Source: Streptococcus oriscaviae (GTDB lineage: Bacteria; Bacillota; Bacilli; Lactobacillales; Streptococcaceae). Taken from it: 64,000 nucleotides of DNA. Where the stretch lies: assembly GCF_018137985.1 (NCBI RefSeq), contig NZ_CP073084.1:1860001-1924000 (forward strand). The letters run 5' to 3'. Both the position numbers and the translations under genes were made by a program. Positions within the stretch are counted from its first letter, which is position 1; each line of letters starts with the position of its first letter. This document shows positions 36,626 to 46,025 of the stretch, piece after piece. The notes under the pieces are model-generated. The model worked only from the letters and a program-made list of their open reading frames with translations, had not been told where the DNA came from and ran no database searches.

Positions 36626-38791
36626 ATGAAAAAATTATTGAGCTTTGAATTTTGGCAAAAATTCGGAAAATGTTTGATGGTTGTTATCGCAGTTATGCCT
36701 GCGGCTGGTCTTATGGTGAGTATCGGTAACTCCATCCCCTTAATTGACGCAGATTCGGAAATTCTCATCCGTATCGGAAACATCATCGCCCAAATCGGTT
36801 GGGGGATTATTGGAAACCTTCACTTGCTCTTTGCGTTGGCTATCGGTGGTAGCTGGGCCAAGGAACGGGCGGGCGGTGCTTTCTCAGCTGGCTTGGCCTT
36901 TATCCTGATTAATCTCATTACAGGTCACTTCTTTGGGGTTAGCACAGACATGCTGGCAGATGCCGAAGCGACAGTGACTACGGTCTTTGGCACACAGATT
37001 CCTGTTTCAGGTTACTTTGTCAATATTCTAGGACAACCAGCCCTCAACATGGGTGTCTTCGTCGGTATTATTGCAGGTTTCGTTGGCGCTACAACCTTTA
37101 ACAAATACTACAATTACCGCAAGCTTCCAGATGTCTTGACCTTCTTTAACGGCAAGCGTTTTGTGCCATTCGTGGTCATCTATCGCTCTGTCCTTGTGGC
37201 TCTTGCGTTGGCAGTTTTCTGGCCTCTAGTTCAAACAGGAATTAACAGTTTTGGTAAATGGATTGCCAACTCACAAGATACGGCTCCTATCCTAGCTCCA
37301 TTCGTTTACGGTACCTTAGAGCGTCTTCTTTTGCCGTTTGGTCTGCATCATATGTTGACGATCCCAATGAACTACACCTCTCTAGGCGGTACTTACGAAA
37401 TCTTGACCGGTGCCCAGGCAGGTACCCAAGTATTTGGGCAAGACCCGCTCTGGCTGGCATGGATTACCGATTTGATTAACCTCAAAGATGCTGGCGATAT
37501 GAGTCAGTACAATGACCTTCTTGCGACTGTCACACCTGCTCGCTTCAAGGTTGGTCAAATGATTGGTTCAAGTGGTATTCTCATGGGCTTGACCTTTGCT
37601 ATGTACCGCAATGTAGATAAGGATAAGATGAAGAAGTACAGAGGGATGTTCTTGTCATCTGCTCTCGCTGTCTTCTTGACAGGGGTAACAGAGCCAATCG
37701 AGTTTATGTTCATGTTTGCAGCTCTTCCTCTTTATATTGTCTATGCCTTGGTGCAGGGTGTCGCCTTTGCGATGGCAGATATCGTCAACCTGCGCGTCCA
37801 TTCATTTGGGAATATTGAGTTTCTCACCCGTACTCCGATGGCTCTGAAGGCCGGTATCGGTATGGATCTTGTTAACTTTGTCTGGGTAAGTATCCTTTTT
37901 GCAGTTCTGATGTACTTCATTGCAGACTTCATGATTAAGAAATTCAACCTTGCAACTGCTGGTCGCAATGGAAACTATGACACTGAAACAACAGACGCTC
38001 CTGCTGGTGAAGCGGGAACAGCGGATGCTAACTCACAAGTTGTTCAAATCATCAACCTCTTGGGAGGCCGTGAAAATATTGCGGATGTTGATGCCTGCAT
38101 GACTCGCCTGCGCGTGACAGTTAAGAATATTGCGCAAGTCGGAGAGGAAAATGCTTGGAAACAAGCTGGGGCCATGGGTCTAATTATTAAAGATTCAGGG
38201 GTTCAGGCAGTATACGGGCCAAAGGCAGATGTTCTCAAGTCTGATATTCAAGACCTCTTGGAGTCAGGAGTTGAAATTCCTAAAAGCAATCTATCAGCAG
38301 CTACAACAACAGACACTCCAACCACCTTTAAAGGGCTGACTGTTGCTGTCCAATCCGTAGCGGAAGGTCAAGTTCGCCCAATCACAGAAGTGAAAGATCC
38401 CGTTTTCTCACAAAAAATGATGGGTGATGGCTACGCAGTAGAACCAGCAAACGGCAATGTTTATGCCCCCGTATCAGGTCTAGTTACTAGTGTATTCCCA
38501 ACCAAACATGCGATTGGTCTCTTGACAGACGAAGGTTTGGAAATTTTGGTACACGTTGGTCTTGATACAGTAGCTCTCAACGGTGCACCATTCTCTGCTA
38601 AGGTAGCAGATGGCCAACGCGTTGAAGCAGGCGACCTGCTCTTGGTCGCAGACCTAGAGGCTATCCGTTCGGCAGGACGTGAAACTACTATCGTTGTTGC
38701 CTTTACAAATACAGCAGAAATCAAATCGGTGACGCTTGATAACCTCGGCCAAGTGACCAAAGATAGCCAGGTTGCAACGGTTGACTTGTAA
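36626..38791 (+). CDS. PTS EIICBA transporter, maltose/glucose family
   Basis: Fused phosphotransferase permease, 721 aa, order IIC-IIB-IIA. IIC (about 1-450) has about ten membrane segments with FGLHHMLTIPMNYTSLGG and FLTGVTEPIEFMFMF. IIB (about 465-545) has DACMTRLRVTV with phospho-Cys491. IIA (about 590-715) has the phospho-His in ILVHVGLDTV (His643) and TKHAIGLL as the second His. The IIC type is the glucose/maltose/GlcNAc superfamily. With malQ in the same operon, a maltose (MalT-like) role is more likely than plain glucose, but PtsG-type glucose uptake cannot be excluded. A strong terminator follows. Confidence 0.9.
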   Translation: MKKLLSFEFWQKFGKCLMVVIAVMPAAGLMVSIGNSIPLIDADSEILIRIGNIIAQIGWGIIGNLHLLFALAIGGSWAKERAGGAFSAGLAFILINLITGHFFGVSTDMLADAEATVTTVFGTQIPVSGYFVNILGQPALNMGVFVGIIAGFVGATTFNKYYNYRKLPDVLTFFNGKRFVPFVVIYRSVLVALALAVFWPLVQTGINSFGKWIANSQDTAPILAPFVYGTLERLLLPFGLHHMLTIPMNYTSLGGTYEILTGAQAGTQVFGQDPLWLAWITDLINLKDAGDMSQYNDLLATVTPARFKVGQMIGSSGILMGLTFAMYRNVDKDKMKKYRGMFLSSALAVFLTGVTEPIEFMFMFAALPLYIVYALVQGVAFAMADIVNLRVHSFGNIEFLTRTPMALKAGIGMDLVNFVWVSILFAVLMYFIADFMIKKFNLATAGRNGNYDTETTDAPAGEAGTADANSQVVQIINLLGGRENIADVDACMTRLRVTVKNIAQVGEENAWKQAGAMGLIIKDSGVQAVYGPKADVLKSDIQDLLESGVEIPKSNLSAATTTDTPTTFKGLTVAVQSVAEGQVRPITEVKDPVFSQKMMGDGYAVEPANGNVYAPVSGLVTSVFPTKHAIGLLTDEGLEILVHVGLDTVALNGAPFSAKVADGQRVEAGDLLLVADLEAIRSAGRETTIVVAFTNTAEIKSVTLDNLGQVTKDSQVATVDL

Positions 38792-38803
38792 GAACGAAAA
38801 GAA

Positions 38804-38843
38804 ATGAAGACAGTTCTCTTAGAGAGGCTCTCTTCATTTTTTT
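38804..38843 (+). terminator. Terminator after the PTS gene
   Basis: Stem ATGAAGA / TCTTCAT closing an inner CTCT-TAG-AGAG hairpin, then seven T's. Confidence 0.85.
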
Positions 38844-38892
38844 AGTCGCAAAAAAAACTCTTAGAAGCCAGAGGTCTAAGAGTCTTCTAGTT

Positions 38893-39549
38893 TTAAAGAT
38901 TGAAGGTGGCAGCAGCATTGTGTAAAATGTGCATGGCCATAACGAGTTCCAGGCGCTTGGTCTTGTAGTAAACCAGAGAGTAGACCAGGCCGATGCCTCC
39001 GTAAATGCCCCAACTAATTAAGTTTGTTGGTATGTGCATGGCCCCAAAAATCAGGCTACTGATGATGACGCCAATGATAGGATATTTTTCAAAGAGATAG
39101 CCGATAATCCCAGCCCGAAAGGTCCATTCTTCCAAAATCGGACCGCAAATAGCAACGATGATAAAGAGGAGGGGAAAACTGAAGTTGGTAAACATATTTG
39201 CCAACACAGCATCATTGGCAGTGCTTTTGATATCCATATTTTGGAGTGAAAAGATTCCTACACGAACCAAAACTCGTGTCAGAATGGTCATCCCAAGGAC
39301 AACGGCAAAGTCTTTTACTGTCCAACCTTTGAGTTTGGGTAGAGGGATTTGAGCAGCTTTTGCAATAAGCCAAGTGAGGTAAATCGAGGCGATAGCACTG
39401 GCGGTGATGATGAACTCCGTCAACAGATTGGGGTCATAGGGCGTGTTCGTTAAGACGCTTGAGGCCATGGTAAAGCCCATGATAAAGGTCCAGATTTGAG
39501 ATATCATAAAGACAAGGAGCAACCAGAGGACCTTGGTAAATATTTTCAT
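38893..39549 (-). CDS. CPBP-family intramembrane metalloprotease (Abi/CAAX type)
   Basis: Membrane protein of 218 aa with about six to seven hydrophobic segments. The active-site motifs are EEWTFRAGII (the family's EExxxR) and FGAMHIPT (FxxxH), then a weaker third motif near the C-terminus (HILHNAAATF). Streptococcal members of this family are often linked to bacteriocin immunity or to prenyl-protein-like processing, but no bacteriocin gene is seen nearby. ATG 39549 has AAGG 6 bases upstream; an in-frame TTG two codons earlier overlaps that spacing. Confidence 0.85.
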   Translation of the reverse strand: MKIFTKVLWLLLVFMISQIWTFIMGFTMASSVLTNTPYDPNLLTEFIITASAIASIYLTWLIAKAAQIPLPKLKGWTVKDFAVVLGMTILTRVLVRVGIFSLQNMDIKSTANDAVLANMFTNFSFPLLFIIVAICGPILEEWTFRAGIIGYLFEKYPIIGVIISSLIFGAMHIPTNLISWGIYGGIGLVYSLVYYKTKRLELVMAMHILHNAAATFNL

Positions 39550-39630
39550 AAACAACCTTCTTTCTATGAATGCCTGTATTGATTATAGGATTTTCAGAAA
39601 AAAATGACAAGGTAGGAATGAAAGAACTGT

Positions 39631-40257
39631 TCAATATTCCTGTATGTGTTGAATTTCTTTTTTAACTTTTTCAGAGATAAAAAGAAAATAAATAGAACAA
39701 ACGAGAAAAACGAGAGGAATTAAACCACTCCGAAATAGAGCAAACGGTATTTCAAGCAAAAAACCAAACCAGAAGGAGAAGCCTTCTCGTTCCCAAAGGC
39801 CAGGGGTCAGAAACCAAGATTTGGGATTCCAAGGGTAAAAACCGTTGTTGATATTGCTTTGGTAAAAAAGGAAGAAATAGACTAAAAAGATGGTAAAGTA
39901 GGTTAGTGCAAACTGTTGGTAGCGTTTATGAACAGCAACCAAGGATTCTCGGTCGGAGAAAATTTCAGTACTAGAAGAATTGGTCGCTTGCTGGAAATAG
40001 TGCATACCACTGCGTCTGCTCCCCTCCAGACAGTTCCAACCGGTTTCCTGAAATAAAGATAGGTATTCAAGGTAGTCTTGTCTTTTAATATGTTCATGAA
40101 AATCCAATCGTACCAAGAGCGGACTTCCTTGATGTTCTTCAAACTGGTAGATGCCAAGCCAAGGATTGATCTTGGTCAGGCGGTAACCTTGAGATTGAAT
40201 GTGGTTAATCCAAGTTTCTTCGTTCTTCATGCTGGTAAATAATTTCCATTTTTTCAT
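39631..40257 (-). CDS. DUF2812 membrane protein
   Basis: Protein of 208 aa. A hydrophilic N-terminal domain (about 1-115) contains the DUF2812 pattern: SMKNEETWINHIQSQGYRLTKINPWLGIYQFEE, then YFQQATNSSSTEIFSDRESL. Hydrophobic segments follow at about 115-135, 165-180 and 180-198. DUF2812 proteins regularly follow a PadR regulator, as here (12 bp after it, same strand), which suggests a two-gene unit sensing or answering envelope stress. No function is established. The ribosome-binding site AAGGAGG is clear. Confidence 0.82.
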   Translation of the reverse strand: MKKWKLFTSMKNEETWINHIQSQGYRLTKINPWLGIYQFEEHQGSPLLVRLDFHEHIKRQDYLEYLSLFQETGWNCLEGSRRSGMHYFQQATNSSSTEIFSDRESLVAVHKRYQQFALTYFTIFLVYFFLFYQSNINNGFYPWNPKSWFLTPGLWEREGFSFWFGFLLEIPFALFRSGLIPLVFLVCSIYFLFISEKVKKEIQHIQEY

Positions 40258-40269
40258 AACTAAACCTCC

Positions 40270-40581
40270 TTACAGATGGCGAGATTTGGCAAGCAGTGCT
40301 AATTTGCGGATGCGCTCGGTTTCAAGCGCCACTATTTCCCTTCCAGCAGCCGTTAGCTGATAGACCTTTCGGCGCTTGTCTGTGCTGGGAAGAGCAACAA
40401 TCCATTGCAGTTTCAATAGGTTTTCGATGGCACCATACATAGTACCAGCTGCAATGCGGACATCTCCATCGCTCATTTCTTCCACGGTTTGCATGATGCT
40501 ATAACCATGGGCCGGTTTGAGCAAGGCTAGCAAAATATAACAAGTGGTTTCTGTTAGGGGTAAATGCTTATTACGTTTCAT
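40270..40581 (-). CDS. PadR-family transcription regulator
   Basis: Winged-helix repressor, 103 aa, of the short PadR subfamily: LTETTCYILLALLKPAHGYSIMQTVEEMS, then RIAAGTMYGAIENLLK and the wing KRRKVYQLTAAGREIV. The C-terminal helix for dimerisation is short. It heads a minus-strand pair with the DUF2812 gene and probably represses its own operon. Its upstream region (40582-40690) has ATATATCGTTCAACTGTATATCGCTTG, where ATATCG occurs twice 16 bp apart; this may be its operator. The effector is unknown. Confidence 0.88.
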   Translation of the reverse strand: MKRNKHLPLTETTCYILLALLKPAHGYSIMQTVEEMSDGDVRIAAGTMYGAIENLLKLQWIVALPSTDKRRKVYQLTAAGREIVALETERIRKLALLAKSRHL

Positions 40582-40693
40582 AGCTCCTCCTATATATCGT
40601 TCAACTGTATATCGCTTGCATTTGAAAAAATCTTCTCAATCTGTGCCAAATATGGTATAATAAAACGATTTTAAAAAATGCAGGAGGTTCCCC

Positions 40694-41410
40694 ATGGGAC
40701 GTAAATGGGCCAATATTGTAGCCAAGAAAACCGCTAAAGACGGTGCCAACTCGAAAGTTTACGCCAAATTTGGTGTTGAGATTTATGTAGCAGCGAAAAA
40801 GGGTGATCCAGATCCAGAAACCAACTCAGCCCTCAAATTCGTTATCGACCGGGCCAAGCAGGCACAAGTACCAAAACACATCATCGACAAGGCCATTGAC
40901 AAGGCCAAAGGAAACACAGACGAAACCTTCGTAGAAGGTCGTTACGAAGGCTTTGGACCAAATGGCTCTATGCTGATTGTTGATACCTTGACTTCAAATG
41001 TCAACCGTACAGCAGCCAATGTTCGCTCTGCCTTTGGTAAAAATGGCGGAAATATGGGAGCGTCTGGCTCCGTTTCCTTCATGTTTGACAAAAAAGGTGT
41101 TGCAGTTTTTGCAGGTGACGATGCGGACAGTATCTTTGAGTTGCTTCTAGAAGCTGATGTAGAAGTGGACGATGTGGAAGCAGAAGATGGCACCATCACT
41201 GTCTACACCGCACCAACTGACCTCCACAAGGCTATCCTAGCCCTCCAAGAATCAGGTATCACCAGCTTCCAAGTAACCGAACTGGAAATGATTCCCCAGT
41301 CAGAAGTTACCCTTGAAGGCGATGATCTAGCAACCTTTGAAAAACTCTACGACGCCCTCGATGATGACGAAGACGTCCAAAAAATCTATACGAATGTAGA
41401 TGGGTTCTAG
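40694..41410 (+). CDS. yebC: YebC/PmpR-family (TACO1-type) protein
   Basis: Protein of 238 aa of the YebC family: [20 protein letters not shown] start, [59 protein letters not shown]. Members are described as transcription regulators in some species and as translation factors that help ribosomes pass polyproline stretches in others. In this genus the role is not certain. The start has AGGAGG upstream and TATAAT lies about 35 bases before it. It is followed directly by the tandem hairpin array. Confidence 0.93.
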   Translation: MGRKWANIVAKKTAKDGANSKVYAKFGVEIYVAAKKGDPDPETNSALKFVIDRAKQAQVPKHIIDKAIDKAKGNTDETFVEGRYEGFGPNGSMLIVDTLTSNVNRTAANVRSAFGKNGGNMGASGSVSFMFDKKGVAVFAGDDADSIFELLLEADVEVDDVEAEDGTITVYTAPTDLHKAILALQESGITSFQVTELEMIPQSEVTLEGDDLATFEKLYDALDDDEDVQKIYTNVDGF

Positions 41411-41413
41411 GAC

Positions 41414-41671
41414 GTGGGACGTCCTAGAAGGTTGGAAATGAGAACCAGCGGTAGCTGGTTTTCTTTGTAGCCAACTGTTCGGGGGACAGTAATTTTTTCA
41501 AGAAGGTTGGAGATAAGAACTGCTGGCAGGCGGTTTTCTTTCTAGTGGGACGTCCTAGAAGGTTGGAAATGAGAACCAGCGGTAGCTGGTTTTCTTTGTA
41601 TCCAACTGTCCGGGGGACAGTCATTTTTATTAGAAGGTTGGAGATAGGAACCGCCGGCAGGCGGTTTTCAG
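41414..41671 (+). repeat. Tandem array of conserved hairpins (two 131-bp units)
   Basis: Unit 1 is 41414-41544 and unit 2 starts at 41545, nearly identical. Each unit holds three hairpins, most followed by T's: AACCAGC/GCTGGTT (41443-41460; 41574-41591), ACTGTTC/GGACAGT (41474-41490; 41605-41621) and AACTGCT/GGCGGTT (41518-41535; 41649-41666). Hairpins one and three are each preceded by AGAAGGTTGGA, so the unit is itself a diverged internal duplication. Base changes between units keep pairing (T-G against C-G). A decayed further copy may follow to 41710. No coding frame. The family is unknown to me. Confidence 0.75.
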
Positions 41672-41729
41672 AGCTAATTGAAATCAGAATCGTCGGCAGA
41701 TTGCTTCAAATTATGGCTTGAGAGCACAA

Positions 41730-41762
41730 AAAAGGTTCAAACTCAATCGGTTTGAACCTTTT
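41730..41762. terminator. Bidirectional terminator between yebC array and metF
   Basis: Stem AAAAGGTTCAAAC / GTTTGAACCTTTT with a 7-nt loop, A-tract on one side and T-tract on the other. Confidence 0.92.
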
Positions 41763-41775
41763 CATATCAGTTTAT

Positions 41776-42630
41776 TTAGTGCTTAAAGAGGGCGTGAGTG
41801 GCTTGGTGGACGTAGCGGGCTGTGGCCGCATTGTTCATGGTGTAGAGGTGAACACCATGAACATCATTGGTCACCAGGTCAATAATCTGATCCACTGCAT
41901 AGGCCAGACCAGCCGCTCGGAGGGATTCTGGGTTGTGTTCGTATTTTTCCAGAATAGCCTTAAACTTTCTTGGTAGGCGGATGTTTTCACAGGTTTTTAG
42001 AAGACGGAGGGCCTGATTCCTGTTGATGATGGGCATAATCCCTGCAATAATAGGCACCTCGATGTCTGCTAGGGAACATTTCTCCTGAAAATCGTAGAAA
42101 ACCTCGTTGTCAAAGAAGAGCTGGGTGACCAGACTAGAACAGCCTGCATCAACTTTCTTTTTCAGATTCTTGATGTCAGATACAGAGTTTGGTGACTCTG
42201 GATGGACTTCTGGGTAGCAGGCACCGATGATGTCAAAGTGAGGGGCCTCCTCTTTGATAAAGGAAACCAAATCCGTCGCATAACGAAAGTCCTCCTTGGG
42301 AGGAAGTCCGTCAATAATGTCGCCACGAAGTGCCAAGATTCGTTGTACCCCGATGTCATCAAGTGCGGTCAGGACAGATTTCACCTTGTCCCTTGTCAGA
42401 TAGGCAGCCGGCAAGTGGGCAATCGAGGGAATCTGGAGGTCATTATGAATATGGTCTGCCAGACGAATGGTAGTTTCTTCCACATTGAGGTTGTTGTTGC
42501 TACAAGTAACACTGATAAAATGAGGGGCCAAGTCCTGCATCTCCTTGAGGGCTTGGAGTATTTTTGTATTGCCTACTTCTGGTTTAGGAGGAAAAATTTC
42601 AAAGGAGAGGCTGGGAGCTTGACCTGTCAT
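41776..42630 (-). CDS. metF: Methylenetetrahydrofolate reductase
   Basis: Flavoprotein TIM barrel, 284 aa, reducing 5,10-methylene-THF to 5-methyl-THF, the methyl donor for MetE. Landmarks are SFEIFPPKPEVGN (catalytic Glu), SVTCSNN, ILALRGD, DIIGACYPEVHPES and VTQLFFDNEVF. It follows metE after 5 bases on the same strand, so the two are one operon. The upstream MetR/MtaR-like box should control both. Confidence 0.95.
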   Translation of the reverse strand: MTGQAPSLSFEIFPPKPEVGNTKILQALKEMQDLAPHFISVTCSNNNLNVEETTIRLADHIHNDLQIPSIAHLPAAYLTRDKVKSVLTALDDIGVQRILALRGDIIDGLPPKEDFRYATDLVSFIKEEAPHFDIIGACYPEVHPESPNSVSDIKNLKKKVDAGCSSLVTQLFFDNEVFYDFQEKCSLADIEVPIIAGIMPIINRNQALRLLKTCENIRLPRKFKAILEKYEHNPESLRAAGLAYAVDQIIDLVTNDVHGVHLYTMNNAATARYVHQATHALFKH

Positions 42631-42635
42631 ATATC

Positions 42636-44885
42636 TTAGAGTTCCTTTCTAGCTGCCTTGGCCGCTTGTGTCAAGTGGATAAGGCTTTCTTTTGTTTCAC
42701 GTTCACCGCGTGTTTTCAGACCACAGTCTGGGTTGATCCAAACCTTTTCTTTTGGTACTTTGGCAAGAATTGCTGTAATAGTATGTGCAATTTCTTCAAC
42801 GGCAGGGACCCGCGGTGAGTGGATGTCATAGACACCAGGGCCAACCTGAGTTTGGAAGTTCTTAGCCTTGAGTTCATCGAGGATGACCAGGTTTGAACGG
42901 CTAGCTTCAAAGGAGATAACGTCCGCATCCATATTGTCGATGGCTGGGATGATGTCGGTAAATTCGCTGTAACACATGTGGGTGTGGATTTGCGTATCTG
43001 GAGCAACAGTAGAGTGTACCAAGCGGAAGGCTGGAATAGCCCAATCAAGGTATTCGCTATACCAGTCGCTGCGGCGCAGTGGCAATTTTTCACGAAGGGC
43101 AGCTTCGTCGATTTGGATAATCTTGATACCAGCCGCTTCCAGGTCAAGAACCTCCTCCTTAATCGCAAGGGCGATTTGAAGGGTAGATTCCTTGATGGTA
43201 ATGTCCTCACGAGGGAAAGACCAGTTGAGGATAGTGACAGGGCCTGTCAACATGCCTTTGACTGGTTTGTTTGTGCGGCTTTGGGCGTAGCTAGACCACT
43301 TGACAGTAATTGGGTTTAGACGAGTGACATCTCCCCAGATGATTGGTGGTTTCACCCCACGCATACCGTAAGATTGAACCCATCCGTTCTTACTAAAGAG
43401 GTAGCCAGACAGGTTTTGACCGAAGTATTCGACCATGTCGTTGCGCTCAAATTCACCGTGAACGAGGACATCAAAGTCCACTTCTTCCTGCCATGCAATC
43501 CATTCATCTGTACGGGCAGCAAGGAAGGCATCGTATTCTGCTTCTGTGATTTCGCCACGGCGGAAGGCTAGACGCTTGCTACGGACATCCTTGGTTTGTG
43601 GGAAGGAACCGATGGTGGTGGTTGGCAAGAGCGGTAACTGGAGTTTTTTGCGTTGGATGGCTTCGCGCTCAGCAAAGGCAGGTAAGCGTGTATAGTCCGC
43701 ATCTGTCAATCCTGCTAGGCGCTCTTCCAAAGCTCTGTCTTTGCCAACCCGTTCGAGGGCAAAGAGGGCCTTGTTGGTTGCTAGGGCTGCATCGCCTTGC
43801 CCCTTGCGGATGGCATCCAAATCACGCAATTCGCTCAATTTTTCAACAGCAAAGGCAAAGTGGTTGAGGATGGCAGGCTCAAATTCTTCATTAGCAGTTG
43901 TAAATGGCACATGAAGGAGGGAGCAAGAGGTGGTCAAGACTAGGTTTTGGGCTGGAATGGCATCTAGGATAGCCAGACTCTTCTCATAATTGTTCCGCCA
44001 GATGTTTTTACCATTGACGATACCTGCGTAGAGGGTTTTATCAGCTGGGAAGCCGGTTGCCACAAGAGCAGCTGTTTCCTTGCCTTCAACAAAATCTAGT
44101 CCAATGGCATCCACTGGAAGCTTGGTCAATTCTGTGTAAATATCACGCACATCGCCAAAGTAGGTCTGGATGAGAACTTGCAGGCCTTTTTTATCTGCCA
44201 AGAGTGTTTGATAGATGTTTAGGAAGAGGGATTTTTCTTCTGCGGTCAAATCCTTAACCAGGCTAGGCTCGTCCAACTGGATTTTCTCAGCACCAAGCTC
44301 TGCCAATTTGGCAAAGACTTGTCCATAGGCTGCGACCAAGCTAGCTGCTACGTCTGCCGCAGTCACCCCATCTTCAAACTCGGTCAGTTGAAGGAGGGTA
44401 AAGGGGCCTACCAAAACAGGACGGGTGATGATTCCCAAGTCTTTTGCTTCTTGGAATTCATCGAAGATTTTGTGGCCAGCTAGTTTAATCTCAGTATCTT
44501 TTTCGATAGCTGGAGCGATGTAGTGGTAGTTGGTGTTGAACCATTTTTTCATGGGTCTTGCACGGACATCACCTTTTTCCCCTTGGTAACCGCGCGCCAG
44601 GGCAAAGTATTTTTCAAGGTCGGTTAAGTCCAAGGCTTGAATAGATTGGGGAACAATGTTGAAGAGGACAGCTGCGTCCAAAACATTGTCATAATGAGAG
44701 AAGTCATTGCTTGGAATCTCAGTGATACCAGCTTCTTTGACGATCTGCCAGTGCTTAGCTCGCAGGTCTTTGGCTGCAGCCAAGAGCTCTTCTTGGGCAA
44801 TTTCCTGACGGAAGTATTTTTCAGTGATAAATTTCAATTCGCGGTGCTCGCCGATACGAGGGAAGCCGATGATGGTTGTAGACAT
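42636..44885 (-). CDS. metE: Cobalamin-independent methionine synthase
   Basis: Zinc enzyme, 749 aa, two homologous TIM barrels. It transfers a methyl group from 5-methyl-THF (polyglutamate) to homocysteine. The N-terminal half begins [15 protein letters not shown]. The C-terminal catalytic half has [28 protein letters not shown], and the zinc ligands in [10 protein letters not shown] (His, Cys) and [10 protein letters not shown] (Cys), with a Glu between. Its length is normal for the family. It leads metE-metF; the upstream 298 bp holds a MetR-type box. The organism therefore makes methionine without B12. Confidence 0.96.
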   Translation of the reverse strand: MSTTIIGFPRIGEHRELKFITEKYFRQEIAQEELLAAAKDLRAKHWQIVKEAGITEIPSNDFSHYDNVLDAAVLFNIVPQSIQALDLTDLEKYFALARGYQGEKGDVRARPMKKWFNTNYHYIAPAIEKDTEIKLAGHKIFDEFQEAKDLGIITRPVLVGPFTLLQLTEFEDGVTAADVAASLVAAYGQVFAKLAELGAEKIQLDEPSLVKDLTAEEKSLFLNIYQTLLADKKGLQVLIQTYFGDVRDIYTELTKLPVDAIGLDFVEGKETAALVATGFPADKTLYAGIVNGKNIWRNNYEKSLAILDAIPAQNLVLTTSCSLLHVPFTTANEEFEPAILNHFAFAVEKLSELRDLDAIRKGQGDAALATNKALFALERVGKDRALEERLAGLTDADYTRLPAFAEREAIQRKKLQLPLLPTTTIGSFPQTKDVRSKRLAFRRGEITEAEYDAFLAARTDEWIAWQEEVDFDVLVHGEFERNDMVEYFGQNLSGYLFSKNGWVQSYGMRGVKPPIIWGDVTRLNPITVKWSSYAQSRTNKPVKGMLTGPVTILNWSFPREDITIKESTLQIALAIKEEVLDLEAAGIKIIQIDEAALREKLPLRRSDWYSEYLDWAIPAFRLVHSTVAPDTQIHTHMCYSEFTDIIPAIDNMDADVISFEASRSNLVILDELKAKNFQTQVGPGVYDIHSPRVPAVEEIAHTITAILAKVPKEKVWINPDCGLKTRGERETKESLIHLTQAAKAARKEL

Positions 44886-45183
44886 AAGTATCCTCCAAAA
44901 AAATTGCTATGACAGTATACTAACAGAAAATGGATAGCTTGTATAATTGAAAAAAATTAGGGATTGATATAGTTTCAGGCTATAACTAACTGGAGAAAAA
45001 GGCTTAAAAAGCTTGATGTAGGTATAGTTTTTACAAATGAAAGGCAAAAAGAGGCAGATGATAGTGATAGGCCCTGCTTCAAAAATAGCTGATATAAAAT
45101 TCTAATGGCTCCATAAAATTTTTATATTAGACAGTTCAAACATCAGACGGTAAAATGAAACAAACCAGAAAGGAGGTGCCAGT
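44886..45183. promoter_or_regulatory. metE control region with MetR/MtaR-like box
   Basis: TATAGTTTCAGGCTATA (44968-44984) is close to the streptococcal methionine regulator box TATAGTTTNAAACTATA. It lies 83 bases upstream of metE on the minus strand. A half site TATAGTTT follows near 45023. A TATACT hexamer at about 44915-44920 (minus) may be the metE -10. The amidotransferase gene on the other strand starts at 45184 behind AAAGGAGG. Confidence 0.65.
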
Positions 45184-45873
45184 ATGGCCAAGGTGATTGT
45201 TGGAATTACAGGAAATGAAAAGGAACTGCCAGCCATGTCTGGTCTCAAATATGTTACAGTAGCTCGTGATTTAGCTGACGGTGTAAAAAAAGCAGGTGGA
45301 CTCCCCATCGTCATTCCGATGGGAAATCCTAGTTTAGCCAAAGATTATGTAGCTATGGTAGATAAATTAATCCTATCTGGTGGACAACATGTTGACCCGC
45401 GGTTCTATGGAGAAGACAGAACCATTGACAGCGATGACTACCTGCTGGCCCGGGATGAGTTTGAGATTGCTCTTATTAAAGAAGCCATTCGGCAGCAAAA
45501 GCCGATTTTTGCTGTTTGCCGAGGGATGCAGTTGCTCAATGTTGCCTTGGGAGGAAGCCTTCGTCAGGAAGTCAGCGGCCACTGGCAAAAAGACTTGCGC
45601 GGGACTTCTCATGGTCTCAAGGTCAAGCCTCACAGCCGGGTCAGTCAATTATTTGGTCAAGGAAGCCAAATCAATTCTTTTCACCATCAGAGCATCAAGC
45701 AGCTAGCACCGGGCTTGGTGGCAACAGCCCACGATCCTCGTGATGGAACGATTGAAGCATTTGAAAGCCAAGGAGCGCTTGCCTTGTTGGGCATCCAGTG
45801 GCACCCAGAGTTTCTCTGCCAGAATTGTGACCAAAATCGCTTGCTCTTTGACTATCTGGTTCACCAGTTATAG
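45184..45873 (+). CDS. Gamma-glutamyl-gamma-aminobutyrate hydrolase-like class I amidotransferase (C26)
   Basis: Protein of 229 aa with the class I glutamine amidotransferase fold. The catalytic triad is Cys112 in FAVCRGMQLLNVALGG, His207 in IQWHPEF, and Glu209. An Asp-rich DRTIDSDDYLLARDEFE segment precedes it, as in PuuD-type peptidases that hydrolyse gamma-glutamyl compounds. It is cytoplasmic. It sits between the metE and metQ units but has no methionine box directly before it, so a link to sulfur metabolism (such as gamma-glutamyl peptide breakdown) is only a possibility. Confidence 0.87.
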   Translation: MAKVIVGITGNEKELPAMSGLKYVTVARDLADGVKKAGGLPIVIPMGNPSLAKDYVAMVDKLILSGGQHVDPRFYGEDRTIDSDDYLLARDEFEIALIKEAIRQQKPIFAVCRGMQLLNVALGGSLRQEVSGHWQKDLRGTSHGLKVKPHSRVSQLFGQGSQINSFHHQSIKQLAPGLVATAHDPRDGTIEAFESQGALALLGIQWHPEFLCQNCDQNRLLFDYLVHQL

Positions 45874-45923
45874 ATGCTTCGAAGGTGCTTATTAGTTTTT
45901 GCAAGAACATGATAGGGTTTTGT

Positions 45924-45940
45924 TATAACTTTTAACTATA
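45924..45940 (+). promoter_or_regulatory. MetR/MtaR-like box ahead of metQ
   Basis: TATAACTTTTAACTATA, a near-palindrome fitting the TATAGTTnnnAACTATA consensus of the streptococcal LysR-type methionine regulator, 85 bases before metQ. Confidence 0.7.
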
Positions 45941-46025
45941 TCTGGACATAAAAATTCTCTAATAGCCAGATAGACCGACTTATGTTAAGATAAATATAGT
46001 TTATTTTTAAGGAGATTTTACAATT

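Noticed and set aside
41414..41671. CRISPR-like look of the regular repeats
   Set aside because: Units are 65/131 bp with conserved hairpins throughout; there are no unique spacers of constant length and no cas genes.
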